From Meiothermus sp. (lineage in GTDB: Bacteria > Deinococcota > Deinococci > Deinococcales > Thermaceae), in the NCBI GenBank assembly GCA_026004095.1, contig BPIL01000012.1:44428-108427 (forward strand): a stretch of DNA of 64,000 nt, written 5' to 3'. A program made the position numbers and the translations under genes. Below are positions 1-8,058 of this stretch, in pieces. Positions within the stretch are counted from its first letter, which is position 1. Every line of letters begins with the position of its first letter. A model generated the notes under the pieces. That model did no database searches and was not told the origin of the DNA. It saw only the letters and a list, made by a program, of their open reading frames with translations.

Positions 1-300
1 CTGCTGGCCGCGGCCATCCTGCTCCTGCTCAACCGCGCGGTAGCCAGCAGCCCCCTGCGCCAGACCCTCGAGGGCCGCCCCACCCTCCTTATCCAGAACG
101 GCCAGATCCTCCACGAGGCCCTGCGGCGCGAGGGGATCAAGCTCGAGGAGCTCGAGGCGGCCTTGCGCCAGCACGGGGTCAGCCGAACCGAGCAGGTGGC
201 CTCGGCCGTGCTGGAGATCGACGGCACCATCTCGGTGGTGCCCTCCCAGGAGCCCACCGTACACAAGGTGCGCCACGTCAAGTCGAGCCGCAACCGCTAG
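1..300 (+). CDS. DUF421 (YetF-like) membrane protein, C-terminal part
   Basis: The window opens inside a reading frame that runs to TAG at 298-300 and encodes about 99 residues. It starts with a hydrophobic stretch and continues with GRPTLLIQNG, then a helical segment (GIKLEELEAALRQHGV) and VLEIDGTISVVP. This order, membrane helix followed by a small soluble domain with the G-P-x-x-L-I-x-x-G motif and E-x-D-G-x-I-S-V, is the signature of DUF421/YetF proteins. The N-terminal membrane helices lie outside the window. Function in the family is poorly known; no partner gene can be inferred here. Confidence 0.8.
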   Translation: MLAAAILLLLNRAVASSPLRQTLEGRPTLLIQNGQILHEALRREGIKLEELEAALRQHGVSRTEQVASAVLEIDGTISVVPSQEPTVHKVRHVKSSRNR

Positions 301-317
301 GCTTCAGCACGGGCAAT

Positions 318-367
318 TCATTCTGCCTTCACGCCCTGGCTTCACAGTATCGACCGTGACCTATCCT
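318..367 (+). promoter_or_regulatory. possible promoter with TTCA repeats before the ComEA-like gene
   Basis: TTCAT (318), TTCAC (328) and TTCAC (341) are spaced 10 and 13 nt apart and are followed by TATCCT at 362-367, a plausible -10 box. The layout loosely recalls the repeat elements found upstream of the lipoprotein genes near 7.9 and 9.9 kb, but the repeat sequence differs. Weak assignment. Confidence 0.3.
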
Positions 368-404
368 TACCACTGTCGTGCCTGGGTCACAGAAGGAGAG
401 GATT

Positions 405-716
405 ATGCGTATGAAAAAGTCTCTGGGTTTGCTTTTGGCTGCACTCGCTGTGGTGGGCGGCCCGCTGATGGCCTTTGCTTCCTCGGGAAGCACGACGGCG
501 GCTAGCAAGACCACGGTGGCCGCAAAGATCGCCCCTGTGCACATCAACACCGCCACCCTGGCGCAGCTCGAGACCCTGCCCGGCGTCGGGCCCAAGCTGG
601 CCCAGGCGATCATCAAGCACCGGCCCTACAAGAATGCCTACGACCTCCAGGGCAAGGTCAAGGGCATCGGCCCCTCGCTCTGGAAGAAGATCGCTCCCTA
701 CGTGCTGTTCAACTAA
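405..716 (+). CDS. secreted ComEA-like helix-hairpin-helix protein
   Basis: Protein of 103 residues. I start it at ATG 405 because AAGGAGAGG lies just upstream; an in-frame GTG at 378 has no such support. Residues 1-25 form a signal peptide (MRMKK, a hydrophobic core, then AFA). After a Thr/Ala-rich linker comes a ComEA-type HhH domain: HINTATLAQLETLPGVGPKLAQ with the second hairpin KGIGPSLWKKI. In ComEA this domain binds double-stranded DNA on the outer face of the inner membrane during competence. No other com gene is adjacent, so a role in DNA uptake is inference; the domain call is firm. Confidence 0.85.
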   Translation: MRMKKSLGLLLAALAVVGGPLMAFASSGSTTAASKTTVAAKIAPVHINTATLAQLETLPGVGPKLAQAIIKHRPYKNAYDLQGKVKGIGPSLWKKIAPYVLFN

Positions 717-751
717 ACCTGTCCCTTCCACAGCGTGCAAGGAGGAAGCGC

Positions 752-904
752 GTGAACCTCGGATTTCCCGAGATGGCAGTTATCCTGCTGGTGGCCCTGC
801 TGCTCTTCGGCCCGCGCAAACTACCTGAGCTGGCCCGGGGCTTGGGGGAAGCGATCAGGGAGTTCAAGAAAGGAGCCAGCGCCATTCACGAGGAAGCCAG
901 GTAA
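752..904 (+). CDS. tatA: Sec-independent translocase subunit TatA/TatE
   Basis: Short protein of 50 residues starting at GTG 752, with GGAGG at 741-745 as ribosome binding site. It has the TatA plan: a short N-terminus (NLGFPE), one transmembrane helix (MAVILLVALLLF), the hinge FGPRKLPELARGLGEAIREFKK, and a brief polar tail. TatA oligomers form the membrane passage for folded, twin-arginine-tagged proteins together with TatC. The tail is shorter than in many TatA proteins, closer to TatE size. It follows the ComEA-like gene by 35 nt and may be co-transcribed with it. No tatC is present in the window. Confidence 0.9.
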   Translation: MNLGFPEMAVILLVALLLFGPRKLPELARGLGEAIREFKKGASAIHEEAR

Positions 905-1058
905 AGCCAGAAAGATAGCTTTCAAGCGTTGAAAATAGAAGACCGATGGGAACCGCCTCGAGCGAGGCTGTTCCTTCGGTGTCAGGTTAAAACACCAGCA
1001 TCGCGAGAAAGGCCTGCACTGGCCCCCTGAAGATGGCAGCACGGGTTCTACCAACCCC

Positions 1059-1087
1059 TTGACAACTGGCCCAGCGCCGCGCATAAT
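1059..1087 (+). promoter_or_regulatory. sigma-A type promoter
   Basis: TTGACA at 1059-1064 and CATAAT at 1082-1087 are separated by exactly 17 nt. This near-consensus promoter would start transcription around 1094, giving a leader of about 167 nt before the kinase gene at 1261. It is the best -35/-10 pair I see in the window. Confidence 0.85.
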
Positions 1088-1093
1088 CGCCCA

Positions 1094-1260
1094 GGGCTCA
1101 ACGCCTCAAAATCCATAAAGAAAGGAGCCGAAGCACCCCAGATGGAAGACGCTGGTAGTTACAGTCCCAAGCCAAGTCCCCTTGGGGGTGCCGTGCTCCT
1201 GTCATAGGCCCGCCCGGCCAGCCTCCTTGGGGACACCGCCAAACCCAAGGAGGTTTTTTC
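1094..1260 (+). ncRNA. structured 5' leader, candidate riboswitch or attenuator of unknown class
   Basis: Between the promoter and the kinase start the RNA can fold into a long closing helix, AGGAGC 1123-1128 with GCTCCT 1195-1200 and GCACCCC 1133-1139 with GGGGTGC 1185-1191, around a 45-nt loop. It is followed by a perfect 10-bp terminator-like hairpin that also contains the ribosome binding site (1222-1259). CCCAAG at 1166-1171 could pair instead with CTTGGG in the terminator's left arm (1226-1231), giving an antiterminator. I compared it from memory with TPP, SAM, cobalamin, M-box, yybP-ykoY, NiCo, ykkC, c-di-GMP and c-di-AMP classes and recognise none. Confidence 0.55.
1222..1259 (+). terminator. 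intrinsic terminator / SD-sequestering hairpin in the leader
   Basis: CCTCCTTGGG (1222-1231) pairs perfectly with CCCAAGGAGG (1244-1253) across a 12-nt loop, followed by six T (1254-1259) immediately before ATG 1261. The right arm ends in AAGGAGG, the only ribosome binding site for the kinase gene. The hairpin can therefore act as a terminator and as a translation blocker. Confidence 0.8.
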
Positions 1261-1932
1261 ATGCTCAGCATCCTGAAGCGGCACCTTCTGGCCTATCCCA
1301 CTGGTACCTCCTTCCCACTCCCGCCGTTTTGCCTGATGGTGGGCGGGGTGAGTGGGGTGGGGAAATCTGCGCTGGCCGGGCAACTAGCCCAAAGGCTCGG
1401 CGCCCACCTCGAGACCACCGACCACCTGCGCGAGGCCCTGCGCACCGCCTACCCGGCGGAGTTCTACCCGGAGCTACACGCGCACTCCTACACTGCCTGG
1501 CGGCTGCTCCCGCAAAATGGGCTCAGAACCCCGAAGGTCTTCCAGGGGTTACAAGCCCAGGCCCGCCTGCTGGAAAAGGGCGTGCAGGCCGTGGCCAGCC
1601 GGGTGGCCCGCGAGGGCCGGTCGCTCGTGCTCGAGGGTGTTCACCTGTTGCCCGGCCACCCCATCCGGGCCGGATACCCCCTCAACCTTACGGTCTTGCT
1701 GGTGGTGCGCTCACCCCAGGAACACCTGCGCCGCCTGAAGCAGCGCGCGCAGACGACCCGGCGCGATGCCGGCGAGGCGCTGGCCCACTTCAGCCAGGTA
1801 AGGGCCTTGCAGGAGGCCCTCGAGCGCCGGGCACGCCTCCACCGCATCCCCATCATCGCCACCGATGAACCAGGTGCCGAGGAGGCCGTGCTGGCCCTGC
1901 TCAAACACCTGAGCCAGGGAGGGCGCCCATGA
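1261..1932 (+). CDS. P-loop kinase, 2-phosphoglycerate kinase-like
   Basis: Protein of 223 residues. GGVSGVGKSALAGQLAQRL (about 28-46) is a Walker A loop of the AAA_33/2-phosphoglycerate-kinase type. A substrate-region DHLRE, the segment LVLEGVHLLPG resembling the lid/Walker B of these kinases, and LLVVRSPQEHLRRLKQRA follow. Ribosome binding site AAGGAGG sits inside the leader hairpin, 7 nt before the ATG. It overlaps the permease gene by 4 nt (ATGA), so kinase and transporter are translated together. The substrate is unknown; linkage suggests phosphorylation of the imported compound or a regulatory role. Family 0.8, function open. Confidence 0.75.
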   Translation: MLSILKRHLLAYPTGTSFPLPPFCLMVGGVSGVGKSALAGQLAQRLGAHLETTDHLREALRTAYPAEFYPELHAHSYTAWRLLPQNGLRTPKVFQGLQAQARLLEKGVQAVASRVAREGRSLVLEGVHLLPGHPIRAGYPLNLTVLLVVRSPQEHLRRLKQRAQTTRRDAGEALAHFSQVRALQEALERRARLHRIPIIATDEPGAEEAVLALLKHLSQGGRP

Positions 1933-3944
1933 GGCGGGTCTTCCCCTCCCCCGAGGTCTTGCGGCCCCGCGCCCCCTTCTCGCGCTGGGATCTGGTGGTG
2001 ATTCCGGGGGTCTTGGTGCTCCTGCTCCTGCTCACCCTGGCCCTGCGGGGGGCCACCGCCCCCTATGGCCCCAACACCCCCGACCTCACGGTGAGCCTGA
2101 ACCCGGCCCACCTGCCCTACTACGGCCTGCGCACCCTGCTGCGGATGCTGGCCGCCCTTCTGCTCTCGCTGGCCTTTACCCTGGTCTACGCTACCATCGC
2201 CGCCAAGGTGCCGCGCACCGAGCGGGTGCTCATCCCCATCCTGGACTTTTTACAGTCGCTGCCCATCCTGGGCTTCCTTACCGCCACCACCGCCATCTTT
2301 TTGGGGCTGTTCCGGGGGAACCTGTTCGGCCTCGAGGCCGCCAGCATCTTTGCCATCTTTACTTCCCAGGTTTGGAACATGACCTTCAGCTTTTATGCCT
2401 CGCTGCGCACGCTGCCCAGGGAGCTGCAAGAGGCCGCGGCCATGCTCCGGCTCTCCCCCTGGCAGCGTTTCTGGAAGCTGGAGGTACCCTTCGGCCTGCC
2501 CAACCTGGTCTGGAACGCCATGATGTCGGTCTCGGGGGGCTGGTTTTTCGTGGTGGCCTCGGAGGTGATCAGCGTGGTGGGGCGCGACCAGGATCAGTAC
2601 CTGCCGGGGGTGGGGGCCTACATCGCCCTGGCCATCCAGCAGGCCGATGCCCAGGCCATGCTCTGGGCCGGGCTCACGCTGTTCTTGCTGGTGTTGCTCT
2701 ACGACCAGCTCCTCTTCCGCCCGGTGGTGGCCTGGGCCGAGAAGTTCAAGTTCGAGCAGTCCGAGTCCAGCGACACCGCTCAGTCCTGGGTGCTGACCCT
2801 CCTGCAGCGGGCCCGCTTCTCCCAGCGCATCGCCCGGCTGCCCCAACCCCTCTGGGAGTGGCTGTGGCTCAAAAGCGCCCGCGGCCACCGGCCTGGGGTG
2901 GCCCTCGAGCCGCCCCCAAAGCCGCGGCTGCGCACCCGCCTGGCCGACCTGGGGTTCAACCTGCTCATCGCGCTGGGCTCGCTGGCGCTGGTGGGCGGGC
3001 TCCTAGGCTACCTGCTGGGCCCCGGCCTGGGCTTTGGGAATGGGCAGATGCTACGGCCCAACCCCAACCTCAACACCCAGCTATCGCCCGAGATCGCCCA
3101 GCGCTTCGCGGCCCTGGGCATCACCCCCGGCGCCGACGGGAGCGTCTGGCTCTCCCAGTTGTGCGCGGCCAGCAGGGGCGGACAGGCGCTGAGCAGCGGC
3201 CTCAAGGCCCTTCTGGAGACGCCTGGGGTCTGGGCCCCGGCCAACCTGGCTGCGGCCTGCCAGGCCCCGCTGGCCCCGGCGGGCAAGGTGGCCTGGCCGG
3301 AGGTGCTCGAGGTGTTCAAGCTGGGCTTCTTCACGGCCCTGCGGGTGACCTTCTTCGTGCTGCTGGTCACGCTGATCTGGCTGCCCATCGGGGTCTACGT
3401 GGGCCTGCGGCCCCGCCTCACCCAGTGGGTGCAGCCCCTGGCCCAGTTTGGCGCGGCCTTCCCGGCCAACCTGCTCTTCCCCCTTTTTGTGGTTACCATC
3501 GCGCATTTCCGGCTCAACCCTGAGATCTGGGTCTCGCCCCTGATGGTGCTGGGGGGGCAGTGGTACATCCTGTTCAACGCCATTGCGGGCAGCGCAGCCA
3601 TCCCCAACGACCTCAAAGAGGCCGCCCGCCTCTACGGCCTGCGGGGGTGGAACCACTGGCGGCGGCTGATCCTGCCGGCTATTTTCCCCGCCTTCGTGAC
3701 CGGGGGCATCACCGCAACCGGGGGTAGCTGGAACGCCAGCATCGTGGCCGAGGTGGTGCAGTGGGGCGATACCACCCTGGTCGCCACCGGCCTGGGGGCC
3801 TACATCGCCCGCTGGAGCACCGGCGAGTTCAACCCCCATGTGGGGCTGGGAATGCTGGTGATGGGGCTGCTGGTACTGGCCTACAACCGGCTGATCTGGC
3901 GGCGGCTCTACCAGTTGGCCGAGGAACGCTACCGGCTGGACTAA
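1929..3944 (+). CDS. ABC transporter permease with two fused permease domains (NitT/TauT type)
   Basis: Protein of 671 residues containing two BPD_transp_1 modules in tandem. The first (about 15-270) has the EAA loop ELQEAAAMLRLSPWQRFWKLEVP; the second (about 455-665) has DLKEAARLYGLRGWNHWRRLILP. Between them is a connecting helix and, around residues 360-455, a polar stretch of about 90 residues with two Cys that probably faces outward. Paired domains in one chain would replace the usual homodimer. The type resembles nitrate/sulfonate/bicarbonate uptake permeases. No periplasmic binding protein is encoded nearby, so the substrate cannot be named; the ATPase follows directly. Confidence 0.85.
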   Translation: MRRVFPSPEVLRPRAPFSRWDLVVIPGVLVLLLLLTLALRGATAPYGPNTPDLTVSLNPAHLPYYGLRTLLRMLAALLLSLAFTLVYATIAAKVPRTERVLIPILDFLQSLPILGFLTATTAIFLGLFRGNLFGLEAASIFAIFTSQVWNMTFSFYASLRTLPRELQEAAAMLRLSPWQRFWKLEVPFGLPNLVWNAMMSVSGGWFFVVASEVISVVGRDQDQYLPGVGAYIALAIQQADAQAMLWAGLTLFLLVLLYDQLLFRPVVAWAEKFKFEQSESSDTAQSWVLTLLQRARFSQRIARLPQPLWEWLWLKSARGHRPGVALEPPPKPRLRTRLADLGFNLLIALGSLALVGGLLGYLLGPGLGFGNGQMLRPNPNLNTQLSPEIAQRFAALGITPGADGSVWLSQLCAASRGGQALSSGLKALLETPGVWAPANLAAACQAPLAPAGKVAWPEVLEVFKLGFFTALRVTFFVLLVTLIWLPIGVYVGLRPRLTQWVQPLAQFGAAFPANLLFPLFVVTIAHFRLNPEIWVSPLMVLGGQWYILFNAIAGSAAIPNDLKEAARLYGLRGWNHWRRLILPAIFPAFVTGGITATGGSWNASIVAEVVQWGDTTLVATGLGAYIARWSTGEFNPHVGLGMLVMGLLVLAYNRLIWRRLYQLAEERYRLD

Positions 3945-3958
3945 TCCTGGAGGTATCC

Positions 3959-5272
3959 ATGCAAACCAAGCGCAAAACCTTGCTAGAGGCCAGAAACCTG
4001 ACCAAAACCTTCACCACCCCCGAGGGCAAGCCCTTCACCGTGCTCGAGGACATCCACCTCGAGCTCCAGGAGGGCGAGATCGTGGCCCTCTTGGGCCGCA
4101 GCGGCTCGGGCAAGAGCACCCTCTTGCGCTGCCTGAGCGGGCTGTTGCGGCCCTCGGCGGGCGAGGTGCGCTACCGGGGCCAGCCGGTGCAGGGGCCCAT
4201 GCCGGGCATGGCCATGGTCTTTCAAAGCTTTGCCCTCTTCCCCTGGCTCACCGTGCAGCAAAACGTGGAGCTGGGCCTGGAGGCAATGGGCATCCCCGCC
4301 CCCCAGCGCCGCCAGAAAGCCCTGGAGGCCATTGACCTGGTGGGGCTGGACGGCTTCGAGAAAGCCTTCCCCAAGGAACTCTCCGGCGGCATGCGCCAGC
4401 GGGTGGGCTTTGCCCGAGCCCTGGTCACGGAGCCCGAGGTGCTCTTTATGGACGAGCCCATGAGCGCCCTGGATGTGCTCACCGCCGAGACCCTGCGCCT
4501 CGAGCTTTTGAACCTCTGGCAGAGCGGACGCCTCCCCCTCAAGGGCATCCTGCTGGTCACCCACAACATCGAGGAGGCGGTGCTGCTGGCCGACCGCATC
4601 CTGGTGCTCTCGAGCAACCCCGGCCGCATCCGGGCCGAGGTAGCGGTCACCCTGGGGCATCCGCGGGAACGCGAAGACCCCGCCTTCCAGGAGCTGGTCG
4701 AGGAGATCTACTGCATCCTGACCACCCGCCCGGCCCCCGAGCGGGCCACGCTCGAGCCCCTCACGCTGGGCCACCGCCTGCCCCAGGCCCCGGTGGGGGC
4801 CCTCGCCGGACTCCTGGAACGGGTGGCCGAAGGCCCCGACTACGGCAAGGAAGACCTGCCCCGCCTGGCCGAGGAGATGCGCCTGGAAGTAGACGACCTC
4901 TTCCCCTTGCTGGACGCCGCCGAGCTGCTGGGCCTGGCCGTGCTGCAGGCCGGCGATATCCAGCTCACCGCCGAAGGCCAGCGCTTCGTAAAAGCCGGCC
5001 TGGAGGGGCGCAAGCGCATCTTCGCCGAACGCCTGCTCCAGCAGGTTCCTCTGGTCGGCCACATCCACCGGGTGCTAAACACGCGCCCTACCGGGCGGGC
5101 CCCCGAGGAGCGCTTCCTGCGCGAGCTGGAAGACTACATGTCCACCGAGGACGCCGAAAAGGTGCTGGCCACGGCCATCGGCTGGGGGCGCTACGCCGAG
5201 CTGTTCGAGTACGACTACAACACCGGCCTGCTCTCTAGAAGCGAGGAGGTCGCCAGCCCGGCGGCTGGGTGA
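3959..5272 (+). CDS. ABC transporter ATPase with C-terminal AAA-associated domain
   Basis: Protein of 437 residues; ATG 3959 is preceded by CTGGAGG and lies 14 nt after the permease. The N-terminal 260 residues are an ABC ATPase: Walker A LLGRSGSGKSTLL, Q-loop MVFQSFALFPWLTV, signature LSGGMRQRVGFARAL, Walker B EVLFMDEPMSALD, and the H-loop LLVTHNIEE. This is the NitT/TauT subfamily. Residues about 300-437 form the AAA-associated C-terminal domain (PRLAEEMRLEVDDLFPLLDAAELLGLA), a winged-helix-like regulatory extension found on a subset of these ATPases. With the fused permease it makes a complete membrane transporter. Substrate unknown. Confidence 0.88.
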   Translation: MQTKRKTLLEARNLTKTFTTPEGKPFTVLEDIHLELQEGEIVALLGRSGSGKSTLLRCLSGLLRPSAGEVRYRGQPVQGPMPGMAMVFQSFALFPWLTVQQNVELGLEAMGIPAPQRRQKALEAIDLVGLDGFEKAFPKELSGGMRQRVGFARALVTEPEVLFMDEPMSALDVLTAETLRLELLNLWQSGRLPLKGILLVTHNIEEAVLLADRILVLSSNPGRIRAEVAVTLGHPREREDPAFQELVEEIYCILTTRPAPERATLEPLTLGHRLPQAPVGALAGLLERVAEGPDYGKEDLPRLAEEMRLEVDDLFPLLDAAELLGLAVLQAGDIQLTAEGQRFVKAGLEGRKRIFAERLLQQVPLVGHIHRVLNTRPTGRAPEERFLRELEDYMSTEDAEKVLATAIGWGRYAELFEYDYNTGLLSRSEEVASPAAG

Positions 5273-5277
5273 TGCCC

Positions 5278-5311
5278 GGCCGGGGTGGATAGGGGAACAC
5301 CCACCCCGGCC
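5278..5311. terminator. bidirectional hairpin between convergent genes
   Basis: GGCCGGGGTGG (5278-5288) pairs with CCACCCCGGCC (5301-5311), an 11-bp perfect stem. It lies between the end of the ABC ATPase gene and the end of the minus-strand lipoprotein gene. There is no clear T-run on either side. Confidence 0.6.
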
Positions 5312-5330
5312 AGGATTCAACAAGCCGGTA

Positions 5331-7628
5331 TCAGTTTATGCACACCGGAAGCTCGAAGCGCTGAGACATAACTACCGGTCGCGGCCAGGCGCTGGAAGCA
5401 ACCCCGTCCGAGACCTCGAGGTAGGCCACAAACTGCTGCTTGTACCCAGGGCAGGTGCTAACCGAGGGGAAAAGTGCGGCCAGGCTGGGGATGGTAACAC
5501 CGGGCAGGGTCACGTTGAGATCGCCAGGAACGTTCACGCTACCCGAACCGCCAGGCACTGCTTTCTTGGGGCCGGGATACCCGCCCACCACCTCGGCAAG
5601 GTACCAGGCGTAGTTCAGGGTCGTGTTATCGGCGTCGAAAACCTTGCCCTCCAGCACGAGGTTGGTACTACCAACGGTGGGGTTGACCGCTTTGTCTTTG
5701 GAAAAAGTCGGTATCGGACGGGTAATTTTGGCCAGCGGCGGCTGGTTGGTGCCGCGTGGATCGGGATCTCCCACATTCACCAGCACAAACTTTTCCACCG
5801 CCACCCCCTGGGGGTTGGTGTATTTGAAGGTAATGCGCCGCCAGCCGGGCTGGTTGCTCAGGCGCATGCGCGTGGCGCAGCCGAGGCTGGGCACTTCGTC
5901 GCCCATATCGGCGTTGGTGTCGCGGTTGCGGCTTCGCCACTCACCACGGGTACAGTCGGGCACGCTCAGCGATTTATCTTCCCAGACGGCCTGCAAGAAC
6001 AGGTAGCGGCCCGCGGGTACGGCCTTGGCCTGCGGCAGTGTGGGGTTGAGGCTGGGCAGCGGCTGGATGATCTGGGCCAGCGGGGGGATGTCCTGCACCG
6101 TCAGGGTGGTGGTGGCGGTGGTGCTCAGGTTCAGGGAGTTGGTGGCCCTGGCCGTGAGGGTGCGGGGGCCCAGGGTAGAGAAGGTGTAGGAGACGCACTT
6201 ACTGCTGGTGGGGGCGGTGCCCAGGGGGCCATCCGAACTCGAGCTGATCTGCACCGGCAGCGGGCCATCCTGCGGATCGAAAGCCGTGGCGCAGATGTAA
6301 TAGGGCCGGTTGATAAAGGGGCCACCCTCGAAATTAACCAGACTCCCACCCCCAAAAACCACCGAGGGCGGGCCCGGCTGGGCCTGGGCGATGGTGCCCA
6401 GTTTTTCGTTGAAGATCTCGAGGTCGGTATCCAGGCGAAAGAGCCAGAGGTCGGCGTGGATGCCGATGCTGCCCTTGACCCCGGCGTCCAGCTTCCAGAC
6501 CGGGTTGCCGGGCACGGTGGCGCTGAGCTCGAGATACGCCCCCAGCTTGGCATAAGGCCCCACCAGGCCGTACAGCAACACATCCACCTTGCCGTTCATG
6601 GAGCCCGTGACCTTCAGGGTGCTGTTGGCCTGGGCGATGCCGGCCTCGAACTTTTTACCCAGGCTCGAGCAGTTCTTGAAGCCCCCCTTGTACTCAAAGC
6701 AGGCCTGCGCGTTGAGTTCCTCGCTGGCCCCCAGCACCAGGTTGGCCGAGACCGTGCCCTCGGCGCTGATGGTGATGTAGAGGTTGGGAACAAACACCAC
6801 CGGCACCGGCCCCACAAACACGGTGATGGGCTTAAAGGTGTACTTGGCAAGCTCGTACTCCTTCTTGATGGTTTTACCCAGGGTGGAGAAGATCTTTACG
6901 CTGGCGTTGTGCTTGATGCCAAAAGCCGCCTTGAAGTAGACCCCGTTTGGATAAACCGGAATACCCAGCGCCCTTTTCCAGGTAACACTGGCCGAAAAAC
7001 CGCTCTGTAGGTCAAAAAATACCTTGCCCTCGGCCCGCACCTGATCCAGGGTGGTGGAAAGATTGCCGTCTTCATCGTAGATGATTTCGTTGAAGGCAAA
7101 GTCGAGGACATTCATGGGCTGTACGCCCGGCTGGGCCTGGTAGCGGGTCTGGCCGTTGGCAAACCGAACCCCCGGCGAAAGACCCTCGGCCTGCACCAGG
7201 TCGCTGGCCCCCAGGTTCTTCTGGAAGCTGGCCTCGCCCTCGGTGATGGCCTCGGCCAGACCGGCCTCCTCGGCCTCCACCACCACCTGCTCGCTGCCCG
7301 CGGTGATTTGCTTTACCTTGAACAAAAAGCCATAGGGCGCATTAGGGCCCGGCTCGCTGGCCAGAATCTGGCCGACCTCGAGCTCCCCCAACTGCGGGCT
7401 ACCCGCCTTGAAGGTTAGGGTGGCCTGGCACCGCGGGCGGCTTGGGTTGGTGTACTCGAGGCACTCGTTCAGGTTCTTGATAACCAGGCCCTCGAGGCTC
7501 TCGCGGGTCTCGAGGCTCAGCACCCGGGTCTGCGGGGAAATTTTGGGCTCGATAAATGCCGGCTCCTGGGGCCCCCTCCCGCAAGCTACAAGAATTCCTG
7601 TCAGAAACAAAGCAATTAACGTTCGCAT
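5331..7628 (-). CDS. large secreted lipoprotein with Ig/PKD-like C-terminal region
   Basis: Protein of 765 residues starting at ATG 7628 behind GGAGGGG. The N-terminus MRTLIALFLTGILVACGRG is a lipoprotein signal with lipobox LVAC. The middle (about 150-420) is beta-rich with repeated LSATVPGNPVWKLDAGVKGSIG-like strands, suggesting a beta structure. From about 430 onward there are Ig/PKD-like segments (AFDPQDGPLPVQISS, YTFSTLGPRTLTARATNS) like those in the subtilisin-type protease at 11.5 kb. No enzyme motif is visible. It belongs to the group of surface proteins clustered here; function unknown. Confidence 0.75.
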   Translation of the reverse strand: MRTLIALFLTGILVACGRGPQEPAFIEPKISPQTRVLSLETRESLEGLVIKNLNECLEYTNPSRPRCQATLTFKAGSPQLGELEVGQILASEPGPNAPYGFLFKVKQITAGSEQVVVEAEEAGLAEAITEGEASFQKNLGASDLVQAEGLSPGVRFANGQTRYQAQPGVQPMNVLDFAFNEIIYDEDGNLSTTLDQVRAEGKVFFDLQSGFSASVTWKRALGIPVYPNGVYFKAAFGIKHNASVKIFSTLGKTIKKEYELAKYTFKPITVFVGPVPVVFVPNLYITISAEGTVSANLVLGASEELNAQACFEYKGGFKNCSSLGKKFEAGIAQANSTLKVTGSMNGKVDVLLYGLVGPYAKLGAYLELSATVPGNPVWKLDAGVKGSIGIHADLWLFRLDTDLEIFNEKLGTIAQAQPGPPSVVFGGGSLVNFEGGPFINRPYYICATAFDPQDGPLPVQISSSSDGPLGTAPTSSKCVSYTFSTLGPRTLTARATNSLNLSTTATTTLTVQDIPPLAQIIQPLPSLNPTLPQAKAVPAGRYLFLQAVWEDKSLSVPDCTRGEWRSRNRDTNADMGDEVPSLGCATRMRLSNQPGWRRITFKYTNPQGVAVEKFVLVNVGDPDPRGTNQPPLAKITRPIPTFSKDKAVNPTVGSTNLVLEGKVFDADNTTLNYAWYLAEVVGGYPGPKKAVPGGSGSVNVPGDLNVTLPGVTIPSLAALFPSVSTCPGYKQQFVAYLEVSDGVASSAWPRPVVMSQRFELPVCIN

Positions 7629-8058
7629 ACCCCCTCCCCTCCTGCGTGATGGAGGTAAGGGCGGAAAGTATGCAGAACCCCATCACGTATCGCAAAAAAC
7701 CCAGCACCAGGCTGTGGTACGACCACAATAAACGCGCATTACATCTTCCCCTGTTGCACCTGACCCAGGCGGCGCATAACGCATACCCGGTTCAAAAAAC
7801 TTACCCACGCTGACAGGTGCAGGGTGAACCCCAAACTTTAGGTGCTGGGGGTTTGTGGTTTGGGCCCATAAAGACGCACTACCAGTTCGTGTTGCACTAC
7901 CCGGAAAGTGCAAAGGCAACCTTTTCTGGATGAGATGTTCACACCGTTCATGGAGCGTTAAGGGGCGTTTCACTATCCTCTGGACGGTGCGGGTTATGCC
8001 ATACTGGATTTCGTCCAACCAGTAAGGCTCGTAGCCCTGCTCATGAAAGGAGACCCCC
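7629..8058. other. 430-bp divergent intergenic region
   Basis: Separates the minus-strand 765-aa lipoprotein gene from the plus-strand propeller gene. The right part holds the repeat-type promoter element described at 7937-7999. The left part (about 7650-7930) contains no convincing gene; overlapping open frames on both strands look like noise. I found no clean -35/-10 pair for the minus-strand gene. Confidence 0.6.
7937..7999 (+). promoter_or_regulatory. repeat-type activator site and -10 box, copy 1
   Basis: GTTCAC (7937), GTTCAT (7946), GTTAAG (7957) and GTTTCA (7967) form tandem repeats with 9-11-10 nt periods. GTTATG at 7993-7998 is the likely -10, 26 nt after the start of the last repeat. 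The same sequence and spacing occur at 9860-9912. The 10-11-nt period and position over the missing -35 box match binding by a PhoB/OmpR-family response regulator; the identity of the regulator is inferred. Confidence 0.6.

Noticed and set aside
1094..1260. Assigning the leader to yybP-ykoY, M-box, NiCo or guanidine riboswitches
   Set aside because: None of the conserved loop sequences of these classes is present; compare the clear yybP-ykoY element at 36886.
2250..5068. Several long minus-strand open frames opposite the ABC transporter genes
   Set aside because: Composition (His/Gly/Gln/Pro-rich) is typical antisense shadow in high-GC DNA, and the plus-strand proteins are clear.
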